A DNA stretch of 16,581 nucleotides, taken from contig CAZBNU010000080.1 in assembly GCA_964493075.1 (NCBI GenBank), positions 1 through 16,581 of the forward strand, given 5' to 3'. Of this stretch, positions 1 through 7,278 are shown piece after piece. Under the pieces are notes generated by a model. The model was not told the origin of the DNA, did not search any database, and saw only the letters and a list, made by a program, of their open reading frames with translations. Position 1 is the first letter of the stretch, and the number at the start of each line of letters is the position of its first letter. The DNA is from SLFT01 sp964493075. GTDB lineage: Bacteria; Hydrogenedentota; Hydrogenedentia; Hydrogenedentales; CAITNO01. The translations under genes and the position numbers were made by a program.

Positions 1-296
1 CGGGGAACCAGCGCGCGCGTTTTATCAGCCCAGAATTTTGGCCAGCCCAGGTTGTCAATGGCCACAAGCGCGACTCGTGTATCGCCTTTTTCAAATACCA
101 GGGCGCGCACAAAGAGGTCGCCTTTTTTTTCGGTGACTGGACTAGGCGTGCCCACACCGCCGGACACAGGAATCAACGGGTCGGGGGTGATGACGCGCAA
201 GGCAGCGCCTGCCTTGAAGTCTGCCGCCCCGGAAGATTCCGGGAAAAGGGAAAAAACAACGGCTATGACCACCAATAACATAAACATTCTTAACAT
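1..296 (-). CDS. Neutral ceramidase-like secreted protein, N-terminal part (cut by window edge)
   Basis: The minus-strand frame opens at an ATG (294-296) preceded by TAAGGAG (304-310) and runs off the left edge after about 98 codons. The first 20-25 residues (MLRMFMLLVVIAVVF...) are a clear signal peptide ending near SGAA, so the product should be exported or periplasmic. The mature start, with AGAALRVITPD, then GGVGTP and later VALVAIDNLGWP, matches the start of neutral/alkaline non-lysosomal ceramidase-type domains (PF04734). That fold is often found in uncharacterised secreted proteins of Planctomycetota and Lentisphaerota, where the substrate is not necessarily ceramide. The catalytic region lies outside the window, so activity cannot be judged. 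It is transcribed divergently from the permease gene. Confidence 0.6.
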   Translation of the reverse strand, partial: MLRMFMLLVVIAVVFSLFPESSGAADFKAGAALRVITPDPLIPVSGGVGTPSPVTEKKGDLFVRALVFEKGDTRVALVAIDNLGWPKFWADKTRALVP

Positions 297-367
297 CACA
301 ATACTCCTTAACAGTTGTGGTTGGGTTTAACCAGAGTCAATCAACAAGGTATGATACCACGAACGGG

Positions 368-420
368 CAAGCCTGCCGGAAGAACCATAACGGGTTGAGG
401 GCTTGATAACAGCAGGCTTG
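368..420. repeat. 9-bp perfect inverted repeat in the divergent intergenic region
   Basis: CAAGCCTGC (368-376) and GCAGGCTTG (412-420) are exact reverse complements separated by 35 nt. A second GGCTTG inside the loop (400-405) could compete for the left arm. The repeat lies between the divergent ceramidase-like and TauE/SafE genes. It could be an operator, a leader hairpin of either gene or a remnant repeat. I could not place a convincing promoter around it. Confidence 0.45.
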
Positions 421-496
421 AGTTAGACCGGGGTAGGCGAGAAAAAGTTTTATCGCTGCCTGTTTTATGGTCTTGCCAAAATAACATCAGGAGAAT

Positions 497-1294
497 ATGG
501 TTTTAGTAATGCAGATAATTGGCCTGGCGCTGCTTGGCCTTGGTGTGGGCGTGTTCAGCACCGGGCTCGGGCTGGGCGGCGGTGTGCTGATGGTGCCTGC
601 TTTTATCACATTCCTGCCCGCCATGGATATGCATACTGCAAAAGGAACCAGCCTGTTCATCATACTGTTGGTGGCTTTGACCGGGTTTCCCCGTGTTCGC
701 CGTATGCAGGAGCACCGCCCCCATTTCAGTTCATCGCTGTTCGTTGCTGCTGGCGCGTTGCTGGGAGGGTACCTGGGTGCGGTAATTACTTCGCAAATGT
801 CTGAAAAGGGCGTATTGACGCTTTTTCTGCTTTTTGTGGTGTTCCTGATGATACGCCTGGTGGTTGGTGAACCCCAGCCCTTTGTTACGCGCAAGTTGAA
901 TCGTCGAAACGGTCTACTTTTTGTTGTTGGCATTGCGGCGGGTGCGGCAGGTAGTGCCACGGGCACCGGTGGCGGTTCGCTTCTTGCGCCACTCATTTTG
1001 CTGACAGGATTGCTGCCGCACACGCAACTTGTTTACACCGCGAACCAGGTGATGATTGCCACCAGTCTTGCCGCCGCGCCAGCGAATTTTTTTGCGGCGC
1101 AAAGTTATCACCACCACTTCACCATCGGGCAGGTGTGCCTGGAAATAGTGCCCGTTGTCGTGCTTTCCGCCCAAGTGGGTATTGTTATTGGCGCAAGACT
1201 GAATCATTCTCTCCGCGCAAATCGCAGGAGGCTGCTGCTGGCATGGGTGCTGTCGTTGGTGGCTCTTCGTATTTTTATTAAACTGATTGCCTGA
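497..1294 (+). CDS. TauE/SafE (TSUP) family membrane permease
   Basis: The 265-residue product is almost entirely hydrophobic, with about eight likely membrane segments. It shows the internal duplication typical of the TSUP family: a glycine-rich GLGLGGGVLMVP near residues 23-34 and the matching GTGGGSLLAPLILL near 156-169, each at the start of a half. The family exports sulfite, sulfoacetate, thiosulfate-related or other organic anions. The substrate here cannot be read from sequence, and no sulfur-metabolism gene lies nearby. AGGAG at 489-493 is only 3 nt from the ATG at 497 and 15 nt from the in-frame ATG at 509, so the start is slightly uncertain. It is convergent with the downstream dehydrogenase, 14 bp away. 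Confidence 0.87.
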   Translation: MVLVMQIIGLALLGLGVGVFSTGLGLGGGVLMVPAFITFLPAMDMHTAKGTSLFIILLVALTGFPRVRRMQEHRPHFSSSLFVAAGALLGGYLGAVITSQMSEKGVLTLFLLFVVFLMIRLVVGEPQPFVTRKLNRRNGLLFVVGIAAGAAGSATGTGGGSLLAPLILLTGLLPHTQLVYTANQVMIATSLAAAPANFFAAQSYHHHFTIGQVCLEIVPVVVLSAQVGIVIGARLNHSLRANRRRLLLAWVLSLVALRIFIKLIA

Positions 1295-1308
1295 TGTGTT
1301 TGTGCTGG

Positions 1309-2097
1309 TTACAGTCGTGGTAAAGACAAACCACCGCCGATTTCAATGACAGCGCCTGTGCTGTAATCCAGGTATCCCTCTGCCAGTGCGACCACGGCCT
1401 TGCCTACGTCTTCCGGAGTGCCCCACCGCTTTGTCAACAGCAAACCTTCCTCAATAAGCCGGTCATATTTTTCCTTGACAGCGCTGGTCATGTCGGTGGC
1501 GGTAATTCCAGGTTGCAGATCATACACGTTGATGCCATAAGGCGCGAGCGCCACGGCGAAGCATTGGGCTGTCATGCTGAGTCCCGCCTTGCTTACACAA
1601 TATTCGGCGCGGCTGATGCTGGCCACCCGCGATGAGATGCTGGAAATAAAAATGATTTTCGGGGCATAGTCCGTTCCGGCCTCTGCCTGTTTCACCATCT
1701 GCTGCGCCACAAGTTGCGTGAAAAAATACGGGCCGCGCAGGTTAATGTTCATGAGCCGGTCGAAACTTTCGGGGATGCACTCCAGCAGGTCTACCCGTTT
1801 CAGGGGCGCAACGCCAGCGTTATTGACCAGAATATCTACCTTGCCAAAATGGTGTATCACTTCGTCGAGAATATGCTTGTGGCCCTCTAATTCGGCGATG
1901 TCGCCAGCAAGAGGGAGGAAGGTTACGCCCAGGGCTTCGACTTCTTTTTTGACAGCGTACAGCCCGGTTTCTGTGTTGTTTGGGTCCGGCTTCGTAGCGA
2001 GTCCTGCTATGTCGTACCCCTGACGTGCAAGCGCCAGCGCCACGCCGCGTCCGATGCCGCGACTTGCGCCGGTTATCAATGCAACTGCTTTGCCCAT
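1309..2097 (-). CDS. Short-chain dehydrogenase/reductase (SDR), 3-oxoacyl-ACP reductase-like
   Basis: This is a 262-residue classical SDR. It has the NAD(P)-binding TGASRGIG (residues 9-16), NNAG (92-95), Asn119, catalytic Ser153 in FISSIS, and the YCVSK pair Tyr166/Lys170, so the full Asn-Ser-Tyr-Lys tetrad is present. It oxidises or reduces a small carbonyl/hydroxyl substrate with NAD(P)H; the substrate is unknown. FabG-like annotation is common for such proteins, but a better fabG lies at 10112, so this one is probably a catabolic or sugar-related paralogue. I chose the ATG at 2095-2097: AAGGAG (2105-2110) lies 7 nt upstream of it, against 4 nt for the adjacent GTG at 2098-2100. It is probably monocistronic from the extended -10 promoter just upstream. 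Confidence 0.9.
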   Translation of the reverse strand: MGKAVALITGASRGIGRGVALALARQGYDIAGLATKPDPNNTETGLYAVKKEVEALGVTFLPLAGDIAELEGHKHILDEVIHHFGKVDILVNNAGVAPLKRVDLLECIPESFDRLMNINLRGPYFFTQLVAQQMVKQAEAGTDYAPKIIFISSISSRVASISRAEYCVSKAGLSMTAQCFAVALAPYGINVYDLQPGITATDMTSAVKEKYDRLIEEGLLLTKRWGTPEDVGKAVVALAEGYLDYSTGAVIEIGGGLSLPRL

Positions 2098-2127
2098 CAC
2101 TATTCTCCTTCGTTTGGTTAAGGTACT

Positions 2128-2136
2128 ATTGTAGCA
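2128..2136 (-). promoter_or_regulatory. Extended -10 promoter for the SDR gene
   Basis: On the minus strand the sequence TGCTACAAT gives an extended -10 (TGn plus TACAAT). The implied start of transcription leaves a leader of about 25 nt before the SDR ATG. No good -35 hexamer is visible at 16-18 nt, which fits an extended -10 promoter. It lies in the 77-bp gap between the aminotransferase stop and the SDR start, so the SDR gene need not be cotranscribed with the aminotransferase. Confidence 0.5.
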
Positions 2137-2174
2137 CGCGATTACCGGGGATAAAAACGGAAGTGAACTTAGGC

Positions 2175-3377
2175 CTAAAAATAACGGCGCAGCACTTTCG
2201 TTACGCGTTGGACATCCTGAATGCGGTACACATCAGACATGGGTAACGCGATGGTGTGTTCAAAGATATGGTGTGCAGCCGGACAGTCGCTGCGCTCAAG
2301 CAGCGCGCCACAGTCGTCGGCAATCTCATCCTTGATTGCGGCATCAATACCATGCAACAGCAGTTTCGTTCGGATGGGCGCTGCCGGTGTGGGCAATAGG
2401 GCCGTACAGAAATACCAGGTGGGCAAGGCGTCTTTGAGGGTGCTTTGGAGTTGTACCCCATCCGGCAGCGTATTTGTGTAGGCTGCCGCCAATTCCTGCC
2501 GGTACTGGAGGCGTGCGTCAAGTCCAGCCAGTTTTTCCAGACCGAGCCGCGCCTGCACCGGGGAGTAACGTACTGATGCCGCAGGCACATGCTGCGACTG
2601 CCGATAAGCCGCGCTGATGAGCGCCTTTGTTTTGCCACCCGTCATCATCAACAGTAGGGGGAGCGCAAGCCCGGTGCGCATGAGGAACATTTCCCGCTGG
2701 GTTGCCTTGGTTTTTTGCATCACGCCGGAAAGATCAAAGGGCTTTTGTTCTTCTTCAGCGCGGATGGCGTCTATAAGCGTGGTGTCGCGGCTGACGACCA
2801 TGCCGCCGCCGTAGGTGTTTATGGGCTTGGTCATTTCAAAACTGAAGAAAGCGGCGTATCCAAAGGAGCCCACCTGGTTGCCGCAAAGGGTTGCGCCGAG
2901 TGCGTGAGCGCAGTCTTCAATAACCGGGATGTCCGCCGGTTTCGTTACCGCCAGAATTTCCTGCATGGGCGCAGGCGCGCCAAAAGTGTGCAGTATGATT
3001 ACCGCTTTCGTTCGTTCGGTTATTCGTGCAGCAACCGTTTCGCCTGTGACATTCAGCGTGGATGGGTCTGCGTCGGCGGGCACTACTGTTGCCCCAAGAT
3101 GTTGGATTAGCGGTATCAGGTCTTTCAGTGTATAAGCGGGAACAATAACCTCGTCCCCGGACGTGATGCCAATATGTTTCAGTATTTGCGTCATGCCGGA
3201 CCGGCCAGAGTTCACGGCGGCGGCAGCAGGAACCGCCACATGAGCCGCCACAGCGTTTTCCCATTCCCGGATAATGGCCGTATCCTTGTCAGGAGTATCC
3301 TGGTTCCAACATCGGATTTTCTCCCATTCATCCGCCAACAGGTGTGCGCTTCTTCTTGGCAATAATAGTGCAGTCAT
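2175..3377 (-). CDS. DegT/DnrJ/EryC1/StrS-family PLP aminotransferase
   Basis: The 400-residue product has the fold-type I layout of sugar aminotransferases. NSGRSG (56-61) fits the phosphate-binding turn. PVIEDCAHALGA (151-162) contains Asp155, which pairs with the PLP pyridine nitrogen. FSFEMTKPINTYGGG (179-191 region) contains the Schiff-base Lys184. Enzymes of this family usually transaminate keto-sugar nucleotides for surface glycans or antibiotics, but no other glycan gene is present here, so the substrate is unknown. I chose the ATG at 3375-3377 because GGGAG (3384-3388) lies 6 nt upstream; a longer frame begins at 3413 without a ribosome site. The lysine motif has Glu-Met where the family usually has His-Pro or similar, a mild divergence. 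Confidence 0.85.
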   Translation of the reverse strand: MTALLLPRRSAHLLADEWEKIRCWNQDTPDKDTAIIREWENAVAAHVAVPAAAAVNSGRSGMTQILKHIGITSGDEVIVPAYTLKDLIPLIQHLGATVVPADADPSTLNVTGETVAARITERTKAVIILHTFGAPAPMQEILAVTKPADIPVIEDCAHALGATLCGNQVGSFGYAAFFSFEMTKPINTYGGGMVVSRDTTLIDAIRAEEEQKPFDLSGVMQKTKATQREMFLMRTGLALPLLLMMTGGKTKALISAAYRQSQHVPAASVRYSPVQARLGLEKLAGLDARLQYRQELAAAYTNTLPDGVQLQSTLKDALPTWYFCTALLPTPAAPIRTKLLLHGIDAAIKDEIADDCGALLERSDCPAAHHIFEHTIALPMSDVYRIQDVQRVTKVLRRYF

Positions 3378-3741
3378 GGTATTCTCCCGGATACATTCCG
3401 TTGTTCCGAACAAACCGAATAACGGGGTTGTTTTGTGTTAGAGCGTACACCACCGCCAGCGGAAAAGTCCACTTTCGAGATACAGGCCCTGGCGTTTATT
3501 GCATGGGATACGGTCGGTCTTCTACGGCAAAGGGCGGTATACACCATACGTTCTGTTCCTGTCGAACAATCAATATGATTCGAGCAGAGAATAGAATAAA
3601 CACACCAAATGCGAAATTATTAGTGTGATATAAAATTTAATGCAAAATAAATAAAACATAATATACGAAGAATAAATATTAAGTCGTGGGTAACAGTCTG
3701 TTGTGTTGGCAGTCCTTCACATAGGTTTGTTACGCTGGTAG

Positions 3742-3760
3742 GGGCGAATTATATTCGCCC
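3742..3760. repeat. REP-like palindrome GGGCGAAT-TAT-ATTCGCCC
   Basis: Two perfect 8-bp arms flank a 3-nt loop, and the element is preceded by GTAG. The GTAGGGGCG...CGCCC layout resembles short palindromic repeats scattered in many bacterial genomes (REP-like elements mobilised by RAYT/IS200-type transposases). Only one copy is seen in the window and no such transposase is nearby. Confidence 0.55.
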
Positions 3761-3934
3761 TTGCAGCTCGCCGTGAGCGTTGGACTGGATGGCTATATTG
3801 CGGGAAAATCAAAATATTGTACACCAACGCAGATGCAGCATCCTTGCCTCGTTACCTTGCAAACGTCCACCGTCGCTAAACCCAACATGGCAGAGATGCT
3901 GCGTCTAGTTTGGCGCCTAATGGGGCCAGGCAAG

Positions 3935-3952
3935 TATTCGCTAATCCGAATA
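3935..3952. promoter_or_regulatory. Possible operator/promoter element upstream of clpS
   Basis: TATTCG (3935-3940) and CGAATA (3947-3952) form a perfect 6-bp inverted repeat with a 6-nt spacer. The right arm overlaps TATGAT (3951-3956), a plausible -10 for clpS transcription. No good -35 is present at the right distance, so a regulator-dependent promoter is possible. This rests on pattern only. Confidence 0.3.
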
Positions 3953-3975
3953 TGATAAGATCAGATTGAGGACAG

Positions 3976-3999
3976 AGTCTTACAAAAGTAAGTCTTTTT
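3976..3999 (+). terminator. Terminator-like hairpin upstream of clpS
   Basis: AGTCTTAC (3976-3983), an AAAA loop and GTAAGTCT (3988-3995) pair at 7 of 8 positions with one T-T mismatch, followed by TTTT. This resembles a weak Rho-independent terminator or an attenuator in the clpS leader, since it lies only 36 bp before the clpS start and no plus-strand gene precedes it for over 2.6 kb. The AT-rich stem makes strong termination doubtful. Confidence 0.35.
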
Positions 4000-4035
4000 G
4001 ATAGCAACCGTATACCGTTGAGGTGATTCGGAATT

Positions 4036-4347
4036 ATGCCGCAGGCAACCAAACCCAAAGAACATGTTGTTTCACGCGATGCTACTGCTGTGAAGCGGCC
4101 CCCTTTGTACAAAGTGCTTTTGCTGAACGACAATTACACCACTATGGAATTTGTGGTGATGGTGCTGGAGACTATTTTTGGCAAAGATCACCAGAGCGCG
4201 GAGCGCATTATGTTAAGTGTTCACCGGCAGGGAATGGGGGTTGCCGGTGTGTATGTTAGAGATATAGCGGAAATGAAATGTGACGCTGTACATAAACTTG
4301 CAAAGTCTCATGGATTTCCACTTCGTTGTGATATTGAATCTGAATAA
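4036..4347 (+). CDS. clpS: ATP-dependent Clp protease adaptor ClpS
   Basis: ClpS binds N-terminal-degron substrates and hands them to ClpA-ClpP for degradation in the cytoplasm. The 103-residue product has the usual disordered N-terminal tail (about 1-22) and then the core YKVLLLNDNYTTMEFVV. Asn31 and Asp32 match the degron-binding pair of the family, Met37 lies where the bulky-residue gate sits, and His63 in SVHRQG is the third conserved ligand. The helix MEFVVMVLETIF and the closing GFPLRCDIE are also typical. GAGGTG (4020-4025) lies 10 nt before the ATG. The stop is followed at once by the frame of clpA, its known partner, which strongly supports the assignment. Confidence 0.96.
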   Translation: MPQATKPKEHVVSRDATAVKRPPLYKVLLLNDNYTTMEFVVMVLETIFGKDHQSAERIMLSVHRQGMGVAGVYVRDIAEMKCDAVHKLAKSHGFPLRCDIESE

Positions 4348-4425
4348 ATGATGCTGATCCCTCAGGATGCTACCGGAGGACGTTTGGTAGCGGGATGGGA
4401 GACGGCATTTTGGAGTTATACGATT

Positions 4426-6735
4426 ATGATGAGCAAAGAATTAGAGATAGCTGTGGGCAGCGCGCTGGCGGAGGCGCGAACACGGCGGCATGAGTACCTG
4501 TGCGTGGAGCATATATTATATGCGTTGACCCAGGACCCTTTCGGCGCCGAGATTATTATGGCCTGCGGGGGTAACCTCAGGGGGTTGCGTGATGACCTTG
4601 AGATTTTTTTCGACAGGGACATGGAACGAATACCTGAGGATACCCAGCTGACCATACAACAGACCCACGGACTGGAACGCATGATGCAGCGTGCATTCAT
4701 GCACGTGCGTTTTTCCGGTGGGGAAGAGGTGAATTCCGGTGATATTCTGGCAGCCATTCTTGAAGACCAGGGTTCCCATGCCACCTACTTTCTCATGCGG
4801 CAGGGTGTGACCCGTCTGGATGTGCTGAACTACATCTCCCATGGCACGCAGAAATTGGGGGATGGGGATGAATTTGACGATTTCGAGGACTTCGATTCCG
4901 ACGAAGATTTGGAGCCTTTGGAACCTGAAGAAGGTATGGAGGGCCCACAAAGGAAAAAGCGTGCGAAGGCGCTGGAAACTTTTGCTGTTTCGTTGACCCA
5001 GCGGGCTGCGGAAGGAAAACTCGATCCACTTATTGGGCGGGAACAGGAACTACGTCGTGCCATACGTGTGCTTTGCCGTCGCAAGAAAAACAATCCGGTT
5101 TTTGTGGGCGAACCCGGAACAGGCAAGACAGCCCTTGCCGAGGGTCTTGCGTTATTGCTGTACACCGCACGCCAGGGCCAGTCAAAGCAGCGTGTCCCCA
5201 AGCATCTGCAAGATGCGGAGATTCTAGCGCTTGATATTCCGGGGATGCTGGCAGGCGCACGTTTTCGTGGTGATTTTGAGCAGCGCATTAAGGCGGTCAT
5301 CAAAGAAGCGCTGCAGCGTGAAAATGTGATTCTGTTTATTGATGAAATCCACACCATTGTGGGTGCGGGCGCCACCACCGATTCCAGTATGGACGCTTCG
5401 ACCATTCTCAAACCCGCGCTGGCGTCTGGAGAACTGCGTTGTATCGGTTCCACGACTTATGCAGACTTTAAGAATCACTTTGAGCGCGACCACGGTTTGT
5501 CCCGTCGTTTCCAGAAAATTGACCTGAACGAGCCGTCCGTGGAAGAGACTTTTGCTATCCTGAAGGGATTGCGCGGCCATTATGAATCACATCACGGCAT
5601 ACGGTTCACTGAACCAGCCCTGCGTGCTGCTTCCGACCTGTCGGCGCGGCACATTAACGATCGATTTTTGCCGGACAAAGCGATTGACCTTATAGATGAG
5701 GCAGCGGCGAGTGTTCGCATTGAAGGTGAGAGCGGTCGCAAGACGGTGCGGCCCGTGGACATTGAGCAGGTGGTTGCCGAGATTGCCGGTATTCCCGCAC
5801 GCAGCATCAACAGTTCCGATAAGGACCGACTGGCTTCTCTGGACGCTGACCTGATGGCTACTGTGTTTGGTCAGGAGGAAGCCATTACCCAAGTCACACG
5901 CGCCATCAAGCGTTCCCGTGCAGGGCTTGTTCAACCGGACAGACCCATAGGTTGTTTTTTGTTTACAGGCCCGACGGGTGTGGGAAAAACAGAAGTCGCC
6001 CGGCAACTTGCATCCACTCTGGGAAACCATTTTTCGCGTTACGACATGAGTGAATACATGGAGAAGCACGCCGTATCGCGGTTGATCGGCGCACCGCCCG
6101 GCTATGTCGGCTTTGATCAGGGTGGCCTGCTGGTGGACGACATCCGGCGGCATCCGTACACCGTGCTGTTGCTCGATGAAATAGAAAAGGCGCATCCCGA
6201 TCTTTTTAATATTCTTCTTCAGGTCATGGACAATGCGACGCTTACGGATAATACCGGGCGCAAGGCTGATTTCCGAAACGTGGTTCTTGTGATGACTTCT
6301 AATGCGGGCGCACGTGAACTGGCAGCGTCAAGTATCGGCTTTCATAGCGACAAGGATGATGGCAGACACAAAAGTATGAAGGCCATTGAAAAGGCGTTGA
6401 CTCCCGAGTTTCGCAATCGCCTTGACGCCATTGTAACCTTCAACGCGCTGCCGCCGGAAGTGGTGCTGCTGGTGGTGGACAAGTTTGTGAGTCGTCTGAA
6501 TCTGCAACTGCTGGAACGGGGCATAACCCTGCGTCTCTCTGACGAGGCGCGGACAAGGCTCGCAGAAAAAGGGTATGATCCGAAGTTCGGGGCGCGTCCC
6601 CTGGCACGCGTTCTGGCACGCGATGTGGAGACGCCCCTAGCCGATGAGATATTATTCGGGCGTCTTAATAAGGGGGGGCAGGTACTTGTGGACGTAAATC
6701 CAGAGGACGAAGGCTTTCTATTCAACTACGAATGA
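4426..6735 (+). CDS. clpA: ATP-dependent Clp protease ATP-binding subunit ClpA
   Basis: ClpA is the hexameric AAA+ unfoldase that feeds ClpP. Numbered from the ATG at 4426 (769 aa), the protein shows the double-Clp N-domain starting SKELEIAVGSAL; a very acidic linker (about 146-170); D1 with Walker A GEPGTGKT (228-235) and Walker B Asp306-Glu307; and D2 with Walker A GPTGVGKT (515-522) and Walker B Asp584-Glu585. The IGF tripeptide at 637-639 fits the loop that docks on ClpP. The C-terminal FGARPLARVL is also conserved. The frame is open back to an ATG at 4348, right after the clpS stop, but the N-domain of the family begins near the 4426/4429 ATG pair, and GGAG (4412-4415) lies 10 nt before it. 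clpP is not in the window. Confidence 0.95.
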   Translation: MMSKELEIAVGSALAEARTRRHEYLCVEHILYALTQDPFGAEIIMACGGNLRGLRDDLEIFFDRDMERIPEDTQLTIQQTHGLERMMQRAFMHVRFSGGEEVNSGDILAAILEDQGSHATYFLMRQGVTRLDVLNYISHGTQKLGDGDEFDDFEDFDSDEDLEPLEPEEGMEGPQRKKRAKALETFAVSLTQRAAEGKLDPLIGREQELRRAIRVLCRRKKNNPVFVGEPGTGKTALAEGLALLLYTARQGQSKQRVPKHLQDAEILALDIPGMLAGARFRGDFEQRIKAVIKEALQRENVILFIDEIHTIVGAGATTDSSMDASTILKPALASGELRCIGSTTYADFKNHFERDHGLSRRFQKIDLNEPSVEETFAILKGLRGHYESHHGIRFTEPALRAASDLSARHINDRFLPDKAIDLIDEAAASVRIEGESGRKTVRPVDIEQVVAEIAGIPARSINSSDKDRLASLDADLMATVFGQEEAITQVTRAIKRSRAGLVQPDRPIGCFLFTGPTGVGKTEVARQLASTLGNHFSRYDMSEYMEKHAVSRLIGAPPGYVGFDQGGLLVDDIRRHPYTVLLLDEIEKAHPDLFNILLQVMDNATLTDNTGRKADFRNVVLVMTSNAGARELAASSIGFHSDKDDGRHKSMKAIEKALTPEFRNRLDAIVTFNALPPEVVLLVVDKFVSRLNLQLLERGITLRLSDEARTRLAEKGYDPKFGARPLARVLARDVETPLADEILFGRLNKGGQVLVDVNPEDEGFLFNYE

Positions 6736-6749
6736 GGACCGCAAATACG

Positions 6750-7214
6750 ATGTCTGAAACAGTAGTCTACAAAACGGCGGGCGGTGTCGTTATAAACAAA
6801 GACAGTGAAATACTTGCACTAGCACGGCAGGTGGTGCGCGATGGGATACTCAAAGATGAACTGCGTCTTCCCAAAGGCCACATTGATCCCGGAGAAACCG
6901 ATGAAGAAGCAGCAGTTCGTGAAGTGGGTGAAGAATCGGGATACTGGCTGGTGGAGATCATCGCAGACCTAGGCGAAGGTCACAGCAGTTTTTCTGTTGA
7001 CGGTGTGCATTATGAACGCGATGAACACTATTTTCTGATGCGTTTGACAGAAGAACGCCGCGAAGCGCCGCAGCCGGTGAGCGCGGAAGAGGCACTGTTT
7101 TCACCGTGTTGGCTGGCTGCCAAGGAGGCGGTGAATCAGTTGACTTATCCTACAGAGCAGGTGATGGCGCAGCGTGCGTGCGATCATCTGATAAAGCAGA
7201 AACAGAATAATTGA
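6750..7214 (+). CDS. Nudix hydrolase
   Basis: This 154-residue protein carries a complete Nudix box, G-x5-E-x7-REVGEESG, from Gly43 through Glu49 to Arg57-Glu58 and Glu61-Glu62-Ser63-Gly64. The glutamates bind the Mg2+ needed to cleave a nucleoside diphosphate linked to another group. PKGHIDPGET resembles ADP-ribose, diadenosine-polyphosphate or mutT-like members, so the substrate is open. The frame could also start at ATG 6732, which overlaps the clpA stop in ATGA, but that start has no ribosome site, whereas TGAGGA (6733-6738) lies 11 nt before ATG 6750. Either way it is probably translationally linked to clpA and the last gene of that transcript. Confidence 0.9.
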   Translation: MSETVVYKTAGGVVINKDSEILALARQVVRDGILKDELRLPKGHIDPGETDEEAAVREVGEESGYWLVEIIADLGEGHSSFSVDGVHYERDEHYFLMRLTEERREAPQPVSAEEALFSPCWLAAKEAVNQLTYPTEQVMAQRACDHLIKQKQNN

Positions 7215-7240
7215 ACTTTTGCGCGATGTTTTGCTATACT
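7211..7240 (+). promoter_or_regulatory. Sigma70-type promoter for the yceD-rpmF-plsX-fabD-fabG operon
   Basis: TTGAAC (7211-7216) and TATACT (7235-7240) are separated by 18 nt, and the -10 is extended by TGC (7232-7234). The -35 overlaps the stop codon of the Nudix gene. Transcription should start near 7247, leaving about 32 nt before the yceD GTG. This also argues that the 7219 TTG at the top of the frame is not the true start, because it would lie inside the promoter. Confidence 0.72.
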
Positions 7241-7278
7241 TTTACAAATATCGCACACATCTTGAGAGAGGTGGAGCC

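Larger units (their letters stand above)
3378..4035. other. Long intergenic region without a convincing gene
   Basis: About 650 bp separate the aminotransferase (minus) from clpS (plus). The part from about 3590 to 3690 is strongly AT-rich and could hold promoter or curved DNA. Further on lie a REP-like palindrome, a 6-bp inverted repeat and a hairpin followed by a T run (each listed separately). Open frames here are short, lack good ribosome sites and show no recognisable family. The best is a GTG-started 47-codon frame at 3435-3578, which I do not call as a gene. Confidence 0.6.

Noticed and set aside
487..1207. Long minus-strand frames across the TauE/SafE gene
   Set aside because: They are shadows of the permease frame; their composition is rich in Arg, Ser, Pro and Thr, and they match no family.
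1309..2097. Calling the minus-strand SDR the fatty-acid FabG
   Set aside because: A FabG with the standard sequence and context lies at 10112-10846. The 1309 gene lacks lipid neighbours and diverges in the substrate region.
3876..4133. 85-codon minus-strand frame antisense to the start of clpS
   Set aside because: It has no recognised family or ribosome site and overlaps the certain clpS gene.
4830..6195. Minus-strand frames of about 200 codons inside clpA
   Set aside because: clpA is unambiguous in the other strand with all AAA+ motifs, so these are antisense shadows.
7219..7278. Twenty-codon N-terminal extension of yceD from TTG 7219
   Set aside because: It overlaps the -10 of the promoter, lacks a ribosome site and does not resemble the family's start.
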